From: Hemerocallis citrina
Taxonomy: Eukaryota > Streptophyta > Magnoliopsida > Asparagales > Asphodelaceae
DNA length: 64,000 nucleotides
Assembly: GCA_017893485.1 (NCBI GenBank)
Contig: CM030362.1
Span: 38,720,984-38,784,983, forward strand
Reading direction: 5' to 3'
Made by a program: the position numbers and the translations under genes. The notes beneath the pieces are model-generated. The model saw nothing but the letters and a program-made list of their open reading frames with translations. It made no database searches and was not told where the DNA came from. Shown here in pieces: positions 1-12,299 of this stretch; position 1 is the stretch's first letter; each line of letters begins with the position of its first letter.

Positions 1-3000
1 GTCGGATGAGAATTGGTTGTTTAAACTTTTTAAGGAAGAATATTGTATGCTATCCATTTCATCACGAAGACTCACCTCAAAGTACTTGATCAAGTGGCAC
101 GATTGGCTACCCAGTGGCCCAACATATATCTCTTCTCCACCTCGTTTCATAAGGAAGAGCTGCAGTACATGAAAGATGGAGATCAATATCAATAGTATCT
201 TTAGCTGTATACAAGGAAAATTGCAGTCTCAATTTAAAATTCTCACTTCATCAAAGGCTTCAAATATGTCGATGCTGGGTTGGTGAATTGTGCAAACTAC
301 AGTCCTTCCCGTGTCCACAGTGTTTCTAACTGTCCGCATAACAATTGCTGCAGCCCTTGCATCCAATCCAGATGTTGGCTCATCCATAAATATAATTGAA
401 GGGTTGGCAACGAGCTCGACTGCAATGGTCAGCCTTTTCCTTTGCTCGGTCGATAGCCCATTCACACCTGGTAGTCCCACTAGTGCTCCTCTCAATGAGT
501 TCAATTCCACTAGATCCATCACCTCTTCAACAAACATCTGAATTGACCCAAATATATGTTAGTTTTAAGTCCAAACGCAAAAGATTTATCAAGAAATCTC
601 CTCCTACTAACCTCTCGTGCTCTGGAATCAACTTCAAATGGTAAGCGAAGCCACGCAGAGTAGATGAGAGATTCATAGACTGTAATGTGTGGCGAGTGGA
701 TGTCATTCTGCTCACAATACCCAGATATCCGAGCAAATGTGTCTTGGTTCTTGGGATACCCAGAAATGGAAATGTCTCCGTCTATATGGCCTCCAGTCTT
801 CCTTCCAGCCAAAACATCCATTAGGGTCGTCTTTCCAGCACCGCTAACACCCATCAGTGCTGTTAAAACACCCGGCCTGAATGCTCCACTGACACCCTTC
901 AGTAGAACCAACCGGTCCTCCAAAACTCCTCTCTCTTTCATTTCCTGGAAATAAAAAATGGGTTCTTTTTAGACGTCGTGCTACTCTTGTACTCATAATA
1001 TATATGAGGAGTTTAGAAACTGATTTTACCTGTGGCATGTCCACAGAGTAGCTGACATTGTTGAAGGCGATTGAAAGAGGAGTGAATGGAAGTACCATTC
1101 CTCTTTTCTTGATCTCTGTGGTGTTCCTTCGAATTTGATCACCACCTGCATATTTAATTTACCTACTTATTTCAAATTTTTCGACTAATCTGTCATTTTA
1201 TAATAATGATGAGCTAGTCTGAGATTGACCTGTGGTTACTGCCCTGGCAGAATCGGTTCCTACAGGCAGTAGTGCTACATTTTCTCCAGTTCGGTTCGCA
1301 TGCTTCTCCCTCAATTCCTCTTCGGTTACAGTTACTTGACCTTTTCCAAGTGCTGCAGAAACCATATTCATAAGTTTCAAGTATGATAACATATTTGGGT
1401 GAAAAATAAATGCTATTATTGCCGGTGTTGGGGATACTCACGGTCTAGCCAGTCAAGAAAGAGAACAAAGAGAATGTTGAAGAGGAAAATGTATCCGATA
1501 AGTCCTCCTACACCAATCCAGTACCAGTTGGGATCGACAAAGATCCCGCGAACTCTCAGAACTTTTTCCCCCAATGTTTCCCCTGTGGTGGCATTGACAA
1601 TCTGAGCCAGATTTAATTTTCTGTGAGCTATTGATCTCGGCAAAATAGAAGACGAAGATGTCTTATTGGTATTTCATTTAATTGAATGCCTACCTTGTGC
1701 CAGCTATGCCCGAGGAACTCATTCACTGCAACTGCATTCTGTGCATACATCATGGGAGAAGACCAATAACCCCATGTCCACCATTTCTTGATATTCTCTG
1801 AAACCAGAAATTGCTCAAAATGTAACAAAGAAAGGAAAAAATTCATACTGCATGAGCTATTTGAAGATAATGAGCTATGCTTAGTTTCTTCGCTAAGAAA
1901 TTGGTTACTTCTAGAAGAAATCTTGATATTCTTTGGCATACCTCGTGATATAAGAAAGCCACCAAGAACTAAACACACGAGTTGTGCAAAGGACCCAAAT
2001 GTGTCTGCAACGACCATCTCTCTGCCGATGGCAGCAAGGAAACGGAAGAGGCCAGACGCCAGCTGACTCACCAGCACAAGCAGCAAATAGTGTCTGAAAA
2101 ACCTGCATAAATGGTCACAGAGGGATTAATGAGATTTGAATTGAAAATAGAACTTGACAGTATTACAAACTGGGTGATAACCAATCTAACCTTTGGATGT
2201 TTGGATCAAACCCAATTATATAGTAAGTCATTGCTATCCAAACGGCGCACTCAAGAAATGATATGGGAATTTTCAGTATCCATGTTGGCAAAGCATAAGC
2301 CCATGAAGGGTAGAAAAGGAGGTCTCTTTGCTTATAAAATATTGGAAGCTTAGCAATGCTCATTGCAAGTTCAGCAAATCCATTGAAGAGATGAGTTACG
2401 AGCCCAAGAAACATTGCACCTAAAAAGATAACTCCGTCCTCAACTTCTTCACGAGGCATTTTTGTACGCAGGAAGACAGTCATTGCAATGGCTCCAAGAA
2501 TTATAAGCTGGTATGGAAAATGAAACAAGGTGTGAGTGGTGACCACTATCAAAATCAAGTGTGAAATCATGAGCGAGATAGAAAAATCGATTTGAGGATG
2601 GGGATTTTGCATACTTGAACCACTTTGAAGATGTAGACGAATGAATTTCTTTTCATTAACAACCATTCCCTGGAAGTGCATGCTTTCAACAAATCCATTG
2701 TGCCAATGCCATACTTTGAAGTTGCCAATGCAGCAGGGTGGTTCCTTCTCCTATCGAACGGTGTTTTGAGCTCGTCTCCTAATTTGCGCCCAACATGGAA
2801 GGACCGGAAAGCTTCAGCAAACTCATTGACTGAAACATACATGTACGGTTCATTCCTTCTACACCAGTATTGATGTTGATCCTTTCTAGATGTAACCTAT
2901 CAGAGTCAAATGACTTTATTTGATTAGACAGATAGTAGCACAAATTTTTAGTCTCTATTCCAATAAATGAAGTTTAAGAAACTTACTTCTTGCAAGAAGT

Positions 3001-5650
3001 CTGCGACACCTTTTCTTTCAGGGCATTTGAATCCCATAGATTCAAAGAATTCGAGGACATTTTCACGAGGACCTTGATACACAATCTGGCCATCTGAGAT
3101 AAGAATGATGTCGTCAAAGAGATCGTAAGTTTCTGGAGCTGGCTGAAGCAATGCAATGACTGCAGTCCCTCCGAGGATGTGAACTGACTGTCTTAGGGAA
3201 TTGACAATCTGGTAGGTTGTAGAGCTATCTAAACCAGTCGAGATCTCATCCATGAAAAGTGCCTTTGCTGGCCCAACAAGCATCTCACCTGCATAAAAGC
3301 AACGATAGTAAGCTTAATACTATATAGAGAACTCAATTTCAGTTCAATCCATGTAATTTCTGTGAGTTTTACCGGTTGTAACACGCTTCTTTTGACCTCC
3401 AGAGATACCTCTAACCATTGAATCACCAACCATTGTATCGGCACAAATGTCCAGTCCTAAAATCTGCAACAACAAAATAAAAAAGCGATAAGAATAAAGA
3501 ATTTTAGTTCTATTGTTATCGACAAATTTTGTTAAACGTTAACGTTATGATGCCACAAAAACTTGCCTTCAGGATGTAATCAGTAATCACACTCTCTTGC
3601 CCTTCCATAGATATGGCCTGTAGGAGATCAGATTAGGATGAGGGTTTTGCATAACCATCGATAAGTTGCAGGAAATCAACTCTCTTTAAATTATTTTTTA
3701 AAAAATTTTCTTAGGAAATAGTGTAGGATCTTAATAAGAGAAAGTATAAAGAATTGCGTAGCTAAACAGTATTCAAGAAATTTTCAACTTCAAATTTGTT
3801 TGCTTTCTTCGTAAGGTCAACTTGGATTGATCATAACATGTTTTAACTTATTAGTTTTAGACTTTTAGTCAAAAAATCAGGCTTAAGAGACATAATGCTA
3901 GCAAGGGAAGACAAATGACAACACTTTGTTTCTCAATCATACATAAAACAACATATGCGATTTAGAGTTAAAATTCTAGGATCAAGTCAACGGGTAAAAA
4001 ATATTTCTTCAAGTTAGATAAAATTCTTTGGATAGAGTTGATATATGTATTGAGTTGATTAAAGCTTTTTCAGAATCTTTTATGTAAAGACATCATGTTC
4101 AAGCTCAATCTTTGACAAATTGAGCTGCCTAAAACTTGGAATAACGGTAGATATTTGGCACTCACCTTCATGTAGACATCAATATCTGGATCCGGCTTAA
4201 TACTTGCTTCCTTCTCCCTTTTTGACAATTCAGTCAGCATATCTACAATTCAACACAATTTGACATTAAGTTTTGTTCATAATATCTGTGATATTTTCAC
4301 CTGATTGTCTACTACTTCTCTAACTTCGTGAATTCGCTTACCATATCGAGTTCCAACACCTTGGCATCTTGCAGAGAAATCCAAAGTTTCTCTCACAGTT
4401 ATCTCTCCGATATGAACATCATGCTGACCTATGTAAGCCGAGGTTCTCTGAGGGACGAACTCATTCAGGTCATGACCATTGTAAGTAACCCTCCCTTCTA
4501 CCTGATTAAACAGTTGCAAAATCCTTCGTATGAATTATCATTTCAACTGGGTAAGTTTGAAATTTTTGTAATTTCTTTATTTTATTCTTTTTTATGTTGT
4601 AAATACCTTTAGTGTCGAATCGAGCTTTCCAGCCAAAGCCAATAAGAAAGTAGTCTTCCCAGACCCTGGAGGGCCAAGAAGCAAAGTCATTCTGCACACA
4701 ACATGCAATAATGTTCAAATTTAGTTAACTTATATTTTCTCCAAAAATTAAATAATTTTACAAAGTTCTATCTAGGATTTGCTTCTTAGAAATCTAATCT
4801 AACAATTTCATTCAAATTCCGCTTCTATGCTCACCTGCAAGGCCTGATAATTCCACTGATACCATGAAGAACCGAAATTGGCCTCTTTCCACTTGGTAAA
4901 ATGTGAAGGGAACTCAAAAACCCCTGAAACAATCAATTTTTGTTCAGAGATATTCGGATCAAAACATTCAAAGTTCACTGATCAAAACTTAACATGCTAT
5001 AGTAATAAACAAAACAGAAAAAAATAAAATAAAATAAAATAAAAATAAAAATTCTCTTACTGTGAGCTTGTTAAAGAAAAAGTTGAGGAAGGTCGGAATT
5101 CCCCTGTCACCAACATAAGCCTCTGCATCTATGTTCAAATTCTCATATCTCACTTCAATCGTCGGGTTATCAATTCCAACACTGTAAAAAACAAACACAA
5201 AATTAACCCAAAATCACAATCAAACACGAAACCAATTTAAAAAGAAAGAAAAAAAAACATCAAGAACCGATATTCATACAGTTCCATTCTGTTCCTGAGC
5301 TTAAGAAGAAACTTCTCATTATCCTCTTCTGCAGTCCTTACCAACCTCTCCAACAAAGTCCTCCTCTCCTCGATCCCAAGATGATCAATATCAACTTCGA
5401 TAGTTTGCCCACCTTCCCCAATAGTCATTATCCCTTTCCTCAGACGAGCATAAGTTGGAAGCTTCTCAAGTGCAGCCCATTTCAGAGCCTCCTCATCATC
5501 TTCATCTCGAACCGAGCGCCCAAATATATCGCTCCCCGATGTTGTGCCACGCCACGAAGAAACACTTCTTCTCATACTTCCCATTCTTGCACTACTCATT
5601 CTCATGCTACCTCTAAAGCTTGCAATTCTTTGGCTTGTTGTATCCATCAT
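1..5650 (-). CDS. PDR-type ABCG transporter, gene A (3' end outside the window)
   Basis: Full-size ABCG/PDR exporter, expected to use ATP to pump hydrophobic compounds across the plasma membrane. I assembled 19 exons: 5650-5280, 5181-5061, 4923-4835, 4691-4607, 4501-4342, 4242-4166, 3617-3567, 3463-3373, 3288-2987, 2896-2615, 2507-2191, 2102-1942, 1797-1694, 1601-1442, 1352-1230, 1145-1030, 944-612, 537-247, 159-76. They give 1106 in-phase codons with no stop. The order is reverse NBD-TMD-NBD: PDR N-terminal motif [14 protein letters not shown], Walker [10 protein letters not shown] (about residues 200-208), signature ISGGQKKR (338-345), first membrane domain, second Walker [10 protein letters not shown] (902-910), PDR-typical LSTEQRKR and Walker B IIFMDEP. 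About 350 C-terminal codons (four exons, by comparison with gene B) lie beyond base 1. The exon 1 donor at 5279 aligns best with gene B; the ATG could be 5650 or 5647. Closest in style to the PDR1/ABCG40 clade, which is inferred. Substrate unknown. Confidence 0.96.
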
Positions 5651-5806
5651 CTCTCAAAATTTTGCTCAAACCCACTGTTTGATTGATTTCGAGACAACCC
5701 AAATGAGATGTACCAGTTTGTTGAAAACCCACGAGGGGTTAATTTTTTCGGTGTTTTTCGGTGTAAGGGGGGTGTAGTTTATGTTTCTCTCTTGTTGTTG
5801 GCGTGG

Positions 5807-5818
5807 ATTATATAAAGA
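5807..5818 (-). promoter_or_regulatory. Candidate TATA box of PDR gene A
   Basis: The minus strand reads CTTTATATAATC about 160 bp upstream of the start codon, a suitable place for a plant TATA element. No transcription start can be seen directly. Confidence 0.5.
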
Positions 5819-5828
5819 GATTTGTATG

Positions 5829-5845
5829 TATATATATATATATAT
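5829..5845. repeat. (TA)n microsatellite upstream of PDR gene A
   Basis: A short TA dinucleotide run about 180-195 bp upstream of the start codon of PDR gene A, just beyond the candidate TATA box. It is likely to vary in length. Confidence 0.8.
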
Positions 5846-5869
5846 GTAGTGTGGGGTGTTCACAAGCTG

Positions 5870-7142
5870 TGACTTTTGTCATGGTCATAAGATAAAGAGG
5901 GAAGTTTCCCTCTTGAATTATCACCTCATTTGGTGTGTTCTGTGAGCAAAAATCAATAATTATATGTTGGTCAATTACTATTACTATTAATTAATGAATG
6001 AAAGAACTCTTTTTTTTTAATAGCTTGGATTTGTTGACTTAGGGTTTTTTCCACATAGGTCCCTAAATAGTGAAATTCTACATTAATCCCCCATAAATCA
6101 CTATGTCCATTGTAGTCCTGTTTAACTCAAACTGATCAAACTTGATCAATCTATGGTTCAGGTACAACATTTTTTGAATTTCGATCGGAATTAATTTTGC
6201 AGCAATTTTTTTCAAAATAGAATGGTAGAGAAGAGAATAATATCACAAGAATAGAAAGACTATTTTTTTTTTTTAATCATAAAATGTTGCCTTTGGCCCC
6301 CGTGTTTCATTAAAAAAAATTTAACAAAACATACAACCAAAAATAAGGTTTATGAAGTTCAGATTCCAATATGCTGGATTCTGAAATTCATACACCCCAA
6401 CCAACTTACAAATAATATATCGAAATCTAATCCTACTGATTGGTTGGCTTCGCCAGAACCAAATTTTCTTACCAATTTGAGCTCACTCTCTCACTCAGTC
6501 CCTCGCTTGTACACCGTTTATCATCTCCAAGTATCGCATGGTCACCTTCATCGTCCCAAGCAATGACCCAACCATTAACATAAAGCACCATATGAGAGAC
6601 ACTGAATAGAAAGACTATTTCACTTAACTTTTATTCTCAAAAGTAAGTTTAATTGATCAGAATTTTATGATGTTATAATTGAGGTTCTACAGATCGATGG
6701 ACTAGTATAAAATTTTAATTGTTGGGGACCTTCCAGAGAAAACCCTCCAATTTAAAATGGATTCTTATTGGCCTGAAAAGGAAGAAAGTGTCAATGTACT
6801 CCAACTGCAGAAATGGGGATGTTCTAGGTTTTGTACCGGCAATGTATTTTCCATACAAATTTATCACCTTGAAAAGATAAGTGGACACTTGGGTATTGTA
6901 TGGTATGTATGTGAGACTTGGTCTCTATCATTATAAAAGGAAATAAATTGTGAGACTTGGTAGTAGTTGGGTTAGTGTGATGTCCAATTCAGCTGTTGGT
7001 TATTAGATGATACGTTGTGCTCCTAATTAAATTAATTAATGCTTTTTAGTACTTGTCAGCTTTCCAATTTGCGGAGCCATTTTCAACGAGGGTGAGATGA
7101 TGGGTCATGTTTAAAAATTGAGGTAAGGCATCACAGGAGGAA
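5870..7142. other. Intergenic, no gene recognised
   Basis: AT-rich sequence upstream of PDR gene A with no supportable coding frame. A single motif near 6041 (AGGGTTTTTTCCACATAGGT) resembles one end of the fold-back element at 7435-7668, so this may hold a decayed half-copy. Confidence 0.5.
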
Positions 7143-7151
7143 GATATATAT

Positions 7152-8452
7152 GAATTTCTTCTAAAATGACTCGTTTTTTAAAAAGTATTTACCAAACTGA
7201 CCCACTTTTGAAAGTATTTATCAAAATAACAATATCTCCCTATTTGAGATGGCGAATGTAGGTTTATGCTTTTCTCCACCATTTGGAAAAAAAAAACTTG
7301 AAGAAAAAGTATTAAAGTAAGACTCACAGTCTCAAACAGCGAGTGTAGTTGTACTACACTTACTGTTACTACGCTCGCTGTTTGAGATAGCAAGCCTGAC
7401 TTTGAGTTTTTTTTAATGTTGAATGCATTTTTTTAGGGTTTTTTCCATATGGGTCACAAACAAATATTTTAATTCCATATAGCTCACTCACAAATATTTA
7501 ATTCCATATAAGTATTTTTGAGTGGGTTGTATGGAATTAAATTTTGGTAACAAAAGTGGTTATTTGAGATTGATTTGATATTATAAGTGAGTTATATGGA
7601 ATTAGGTATTTGTGAGTGATATATATGGAATTGAAATATTTGTTAGTGACCCATATGAGAAAAACCCTTTTTTTAATGTAGAATCTACATTGTTAGATAA
7701 ATGTTCATTGAAATGTTGAATTGTTCATAATAAATTGTGGTGAAAATCTGAAAATGAACCATATATGATTCATACAGAAAAATTTGTTATTGCAGGTTGC
7801 ATTTAAAAATGTCATAACTACACTCGCCATCTGAGATAGCGAGTTTAGTTCAAAGAGGTCCGTTATCTTAGAGAGTTTAGTATTTGACAAAATTTTCAGA
7901 GACTTCAAAGTCTCTGTAAAAATCTGTATACACACAGTTGCTATCTCAGATAGCGAATGTGGTATAATGACGCTCTCTATCTGAGATAGCGAGTGTATAT
8001 TTTTATTTTTCCAGAGACTTCAAAGTATCTGTAAATATCTCTACACACAGTCGCTATCTAAGATAGCGAGTGTAGTATAATGAACGAGGAAATGAACTAT
8101 ATAAGGGTCCTTTGGAATATGGGTTTAGGGTTTTGGGAGTGAGAGGAGATAAGGGTTGGGAGGGATGAAGTGAAGAGTTTGAGATTTATAAGATATTTTG
8201 TGGGTGAGAGGTCAAATTTGGGAGACTATGATTTTGGGTTTCGGAGTTATGACTGAGAGTGGAGAGAGAAGGAGAAAGATGAAGTGAGAGTTGAGAGTGC
8301 AATTTAAAAAGAAAAAACTCAAACTATACTCGCTATCTCAAACAGCGAGGGTGTTTTCACCAACTGTTATAGCGAGTGGGTTATTAAATACTTTCGGAAG
8401 TGGGTTAGTTTGGTAAATACTTTCAAAAAGTGGGTCATTTTGAAAAATGTTC
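7152..8452. mobile_element. Non-autonomous Mutator-like element (MULE)
   Basis: A 1.3 kb element flanked by the perfect 9-bp duplication GATATATAT (7143-7151 and 8453-8461), the size expected for Mutator-like transposons. Its terminal inverted repeats start GAATTTCTTC on the left and GAACATTTTTC on the right and share blocks such as TTTACCAAACTGACCCAC. Palindromes built on CGCTATCTGAGATAGCG recur inside, near 7320-7395, 7820-7848, 7937-8000, 8048-8075 and 8325-8350. No transposase is present, so it would need an autonomous relative. It belongs to the same family as the element in each 3.5 kb array unit. Confidence 0.85.
7435..7668. mobile_element. Fold-back MITE nested in the MULE
   Basis: The two ends (AGGGTTTTTTCCATATGGGT and the reverse-complemented AGGGTTTTTCTCATATGGGT) pair over about 45 bp, so the 234-bp piece can fold on itself. 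It sits in a run of T, which hides the exact target duplication. Confidence 0.7.
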
Positions 8453-8479
8453 GATATATATACCATATTTCGTCCTTTT

Positions 8480-9326
8480 AAATTATGTTCCATAGAGATG
8501 TAAGGGATCATGGAAGAGATCTCCGAATGGACTCTAGAATATAGTAGGATTTTCTCAATTAGCTCCATGTATCGCCACTTGAATGACGGAGGGATGAGAA
8601 CCTATGAGGCTAATATCATTTGGAAGAGTAAAAGTACGACAGAAGTGAAAGCTTTCCTTTGGCGAATGATGAATAACACAATTCTCTCTAAAATTAACTT
8701 TAGGAAACCTAATGTCTCAATTGATGTGGGGGTGTTAGAGATGTAACATAGATGAGGAAGACGTTAACCCCATTTGCATATACTGCTCTGAGGCCAAACT
8801 TACGTGAAAAATTATGGGGTTGGGGTTTGGACCGTTAGAGATTCCAACACGTACATATCAACGACGTCTGGGGGAGCTGGAGAGCTATACACTTTAGGAA
8901 AGAGAATATGATGATGTGGGATATTATGGTGGTTGCTATTTTATGGATCTCGTGGCTTGATAGAAATGATGTATGTTTTCATAATATTAACTGCAGATTT
9001 AGCATTATGCTTTATAAAATTATGGATCTTATAAATGTGTGGACAGATCACTTAGGGGTGACGAAGAGGCTTTGTATAGAGGATGAGGAGTAGGGTCGGC
9101 AATAAAGATGGTGACGGCCCTCTAACTCTCTTGCACCAGATTATAGAGAGTGTATGGTTATTTTGACTAGTGGATGGTGGCTTTATGCATTATGATCTTT
9201 TTGGATGATGTACTCCTTTGATATACTAGAGTGGAGTGTATTTGGATTGTAATATCATGTATTGTTTGATTCGTTAATTATCATTAATTGAACTAATGAC
9301 CGAAGTCACTGTTATTATAAAAAAAA
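8480..9326 (+). pseudogene. LINE (L1-type) 3'-end relic, zf-RVT region
   Basis: Plus-strand frames at 8510-8746 and 8908-9093 match the C-terminal zinc-binding region that follows reverse transcriptase in plant LINEs: an SMYRHLNDGG motif, then a region like VKAFLWRMMNN, then a tail with WLDRNDVCFHN. Frames are broken by stops and shifts. The fragment ends in a poly-A-like tract at about 9320-9327 after GACCGAAGTCACTG, typical of LINE 3' ends here. The 5' side is cut off next to the MULE. Confidence 0.75.
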
Positions 9327-9499
9327 GGATAAAAGGGATATGAGCAACTTGCTCATTTAGTAAATGAGCAAATGATGATGTGGCATGCATGTGATACATT
9401 GGACAACTAACTCTTTTAAGGATTTTCCAATCACATGCATGCCACATCATCAATTGCTTATTTACTAAATGAGCAAGTTGCTCATACCCCTTTTTCCCT
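9327..9499. mobile_element. Fold-back MITE in a LINE poly-A tail
   Basis: The arms read TATGAGCAACTTGCTCATTT on both strands and pair over about 70 bp, including a shared GATGATGTGGCATGCATGTG block. It lies directly after the poly-A tract of the preceding LINE relic. The target duplication is masked by A runs. Confidence 0.75.
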
Positions 9500-9739
9500 A
9501 AAAAAAAAAATATATGTTCCATAGATAACTATGAATGCATTTATTCTTTGAAGTTCCAAAGTGTTTTTTTTTCCTTTGTGGAAAAGGTAGATCATGATGG
9601 CTATATTTTATTAAAAAGATAATAATAATGGAACAAAACGGAACATAAAAAAAAAATTAAAACGGAAGTTTAAGCTTCAGAAGCTTAAGGTATTTGCATC
9701 TCAAACTTTAAAAAGGCCAAAATTATTTTCATTGTGCAA

Positions 9740-9968
9740 ATAGCCAAGCAGGGGAATGTTCTATTTTGGCAGTGGGTCCCAGATGTGGGTCTGATGTATT
9801 AGATGTTGTATTACTTTGATGTACTTTGTTTGATGTTCGGGTTGTGCTGCCCGTATTAGACGCTTTAGGGTTTTATTAGCCTACGGGCCTTATGTATCTT
9901 CTATTTCTGTTTCGTTAAGTACTTTTTAATGAAGCGATAACTTCGGTCATCTTTTAATCAAAAAAAAA
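9740..9968 (+). mobile_element. LINE 3' UTR fragment with poly-A
   Basis: Contains the block TTTTTAATGAAGCGATAACT followed by TTCGGTCATC and poly-A at 9960-9968. The same type of tail occurs at 16500-16595, so these look like 5'-truncated insertions of related LINEs. No coding frame remains. Confidence 0.55.
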
Positions 9969-10541
9969 TAAGTTGCATACATTTATATTCACTTGAAATA
10001 AATAGGAATATTAATTCTCTTTGAGTTTCCAAGCTGCACAAGAAAGGTATCTTAAGCTCACAGAAATGAAATTGTGAACAAAATATTGATCATAGATCAA
10101 AATGCAAAATGTCGATGACATTATTGAGCAAGTCACCTAGCTAGACGATGGTGGCCCGGCTATTAAGCCTCCAAGAGAATGGATCAAGTCAATCAAAACA
10201 ACATTGTGGTTTATAATTTAAAAAAAAATGCCATGTTCTCCGCATTTATTGTAATTAATTAAGTGTCTTCAATATCATAAACTACTTCGTGTTAATAATT
10301 GTGATTATATAATTAAAGAAACGATGGAGTTGAGAATTTGGTTTACGTGTGTGGATTAAAACTGACTTTATTTTGTCATATTTCTATCAACAGTTGAAAT
10401 CCTTTTTGTTTTTTTGGGTAATTTGGACGTAGTCAAGAATATAAGCGAGCCGAGCTTACGAAGTCAACATTTTTGGGACCCATTAGTATTTTCAGGTTGC
10501 GTATGTAAGGACTAGCAATTACTGATGTGCTTTTATGGATA

Positions 10542-10575
10542 CTAGTAATTTACACGTGCGTTGCACAGCTTAATA
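10542..10575 (-). mobile_element. Isolated Helitron-like 3' terminus
   Basis: On the minus strand a small GC palindrome (GTGCAACGCACGTG) lies about 8 nt before CTAG followed by T, the usual plant Helitron 3' layout. I found no matching 5' end, so it is a solo or decayed terminus. Confidence 0.4.
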
Positions 10576-10740
10576 AATATATATTTTTTAAAAGTAAAAA
10601 TTCAGGCACGTGTGTTGTACGGGTTGGTAAAAGGACAAATTATACTAAGGCCTTTTTCCATTATAGTAGTAGAGATACGATTAGGCCAAAGAAGAAAAAA
10701 AATTTATCAAGAGAGAGGTAATAAAAATGTATTATGTAAA

Positions 10741-10853
10741 GTTTATTATGCCACTTGCTTATATTATTTTTCTATTGAAATCTCATATCTTTCAGTAGTT
10801 TATTATGCCACTTGCTTATATTATTTTTCTATTGAAATCTCAGATCTTTCAGT
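10741..10853. repeat. 57-bp direct tandem duplication
   Basis: Two adjacent copies with a period of 57 bp start at GTTTATTATGCCACTTGC (10741 and 10798) and differ at one clear position (CATATC versus CAGATC). No function is evident. Confidence 0.9.
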
Positions 10854-11153
10854 TTTTGGGAGATTAAAAATGTGTCACAAGTTCATACAAGATTTAAAGC
10901 TCACATACTCTTCTATCTCTGAGACCTGAGTTGTGACTTCTGGATAAGCTTTTCAAATTCGGCAAAATCATGATCATGTAAGTATGTAATATATCACACG
11001 AAAATAATTGGGTGTATAACCAGGGCCGGCCCCCACTTAAGGCGGCCGCCTCAGGCCTCCGATTTTTTTTTACAATTTTAAGAGCTCTTAAATTTGTATT
11101 CCCCTTATAATTATATACATGTATTTTGTGCGTAAAAAATTATATTGTTATTA

Positions 11154-11695
11154 GAGCATTTGTAGTCGTCTTAACCCAAATTTTGGATATTTGGGAAATG
11201 AAAATGGAAAAATTGGCTTTGCGCTGCAGTCGTTGATTGTCAAAAAATGGGTATTTGAAAATTTCAAAATCTCAGATGAAAGACAAATTTTTGTCTGAAA
11301 AAAAAAATTTTAAATAAAATATTGGAATGGACGATAATTCTTTTCCCGTCCATCCAAATTAAAAAAATAAAAATTAAAAATTAAGTAGACGGGAAACCTT
11401 TCCTCGTCCTAGGAATGAGGTGGTTTTTTTTTGGGGGGGACGGAAAATTAATTTTCGTCCGATACTTTTCAGAATAGTAAAAATCTCTCCGACGATTTTT
11501 TTTTCTTCGTCCGATGCAACAAACGATAAATCATCTTCTGATTGCTATATTTTCCAAAATCTCAAATCTTCTGCCATATTTGGCAGTATACTGTTCACCA
11601 AGAACCCAAATTCTGGGTTTTTGGCCAACGACTACATCGCTTTTTTTCTCATTTTTTGGAAAAAATGGAAAAATAGCTAACGACTACAAATGCTC
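11154..11695. mobile_element. Tourist-like MITE inside hAT copy 1 (left)
   Basis: The inverted ends GAGCATTTGTAGTCGT match exactly. TTA precedes the left end; the right flank is TTT, so the target duplication is imperfect. The size and ends suit a PIF/Harbinger-type MITE. Confidence 0.7.
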
Positions 11696-11700
11696 TTTTA

Positions 11701-12223
11701 GACACTCTCCAACCATGCTAGCCATCTTTCAATTTCAGCCAAAATAGTTAATATAAAGACAAAAATATGCTCCAACGGGACTAGCCAAAACACTCGCCAA
11801 AATAGATTTCTAATATTCACTCGCCAAATCTGGCGAGTATGTACCACTCATTAAACTTCTTCCCAAAATCACAAAATTGCGAAATCGCGATAATTGCAAA
11901 ATCAATCGCGATAATTGCGGAATCGCGAAAAATTGCGGAATCGCGACATTTATATTTCTATTGTTGGAGGAATCGCGGAATTCAATCGCGAAAATTGCAA
12001 AATTATATTTTTGGGCTTGAAAATTTTATTTTGTATTGGGCTTTTTATGGGCTTTTATTTTATATTTTTATTTTATTTAATTTTGGACTTTAAATTATTA
12101 ATAGTTATTCAAAATAGATAAAATGATTGGAGTGGAGACTTTTTTCGATAGCCAAATTATCCATTTATTATCTGTTTTGGCTAATTTAGTTAGCCAAAAT
12201 AGCTAACGTGATTGGAGATGCTC
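11701..12223. mobile_element. Tourist-like MITE inside hAT copy 1 (right)
   Basis: The ends GACACTCTCCAACCA and, reverse-complemented, GAGCATCTCCAATCA are flanked by TTA on both sides (11698-11700 and 12224-12226). The interior has short repeats of AATCGCGATAATTGC type near 11880-12000. Confidence 0.75.
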
Positions 12224-12299
12224 TTAAGGGCTCCCAAAAATAATTATTTGGACATTTCGCCTCAGGTCCCCAGAACTCAGGGCCGGCCCTATGTATGAC

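Larger units (their letters stand above)
11021..12291. mobile_element. hAT non-autonomous element, copy 1
   Basis: The termini read CAGGGCCGGC and, reverse-complemented, TAGGGCCGGC, the CAGGG/TAGGG asymmetry seen in Ac-like hAT elements. Flanking 8-bp repeats TGTATAAC (11013-11020) and TGTATGAC (12292-12299) differ at one base. No transposase is present. Most of the interior is two adjacent Tourist-like MITEs. A second family member lies at 38231-39466. Confidence 0.85.

Noticed and set aside
290..954. Plus-strand frames opposite PDR exons (also at 51197-51919 and 55668-56129)
   Set aside because: They are antisense shadows of conserved minus-strand exons whose splice phases all agree.
5237..5280. 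Extended reading of PDR gene A exon 1 (tail [10 protein letters not shown]) or a donor near 5263
   Set aside because: Using the donor at 5279 gives [12 protein letters not shown], which aligns without gaps to gene B; the longer versions add residues absent from the family.
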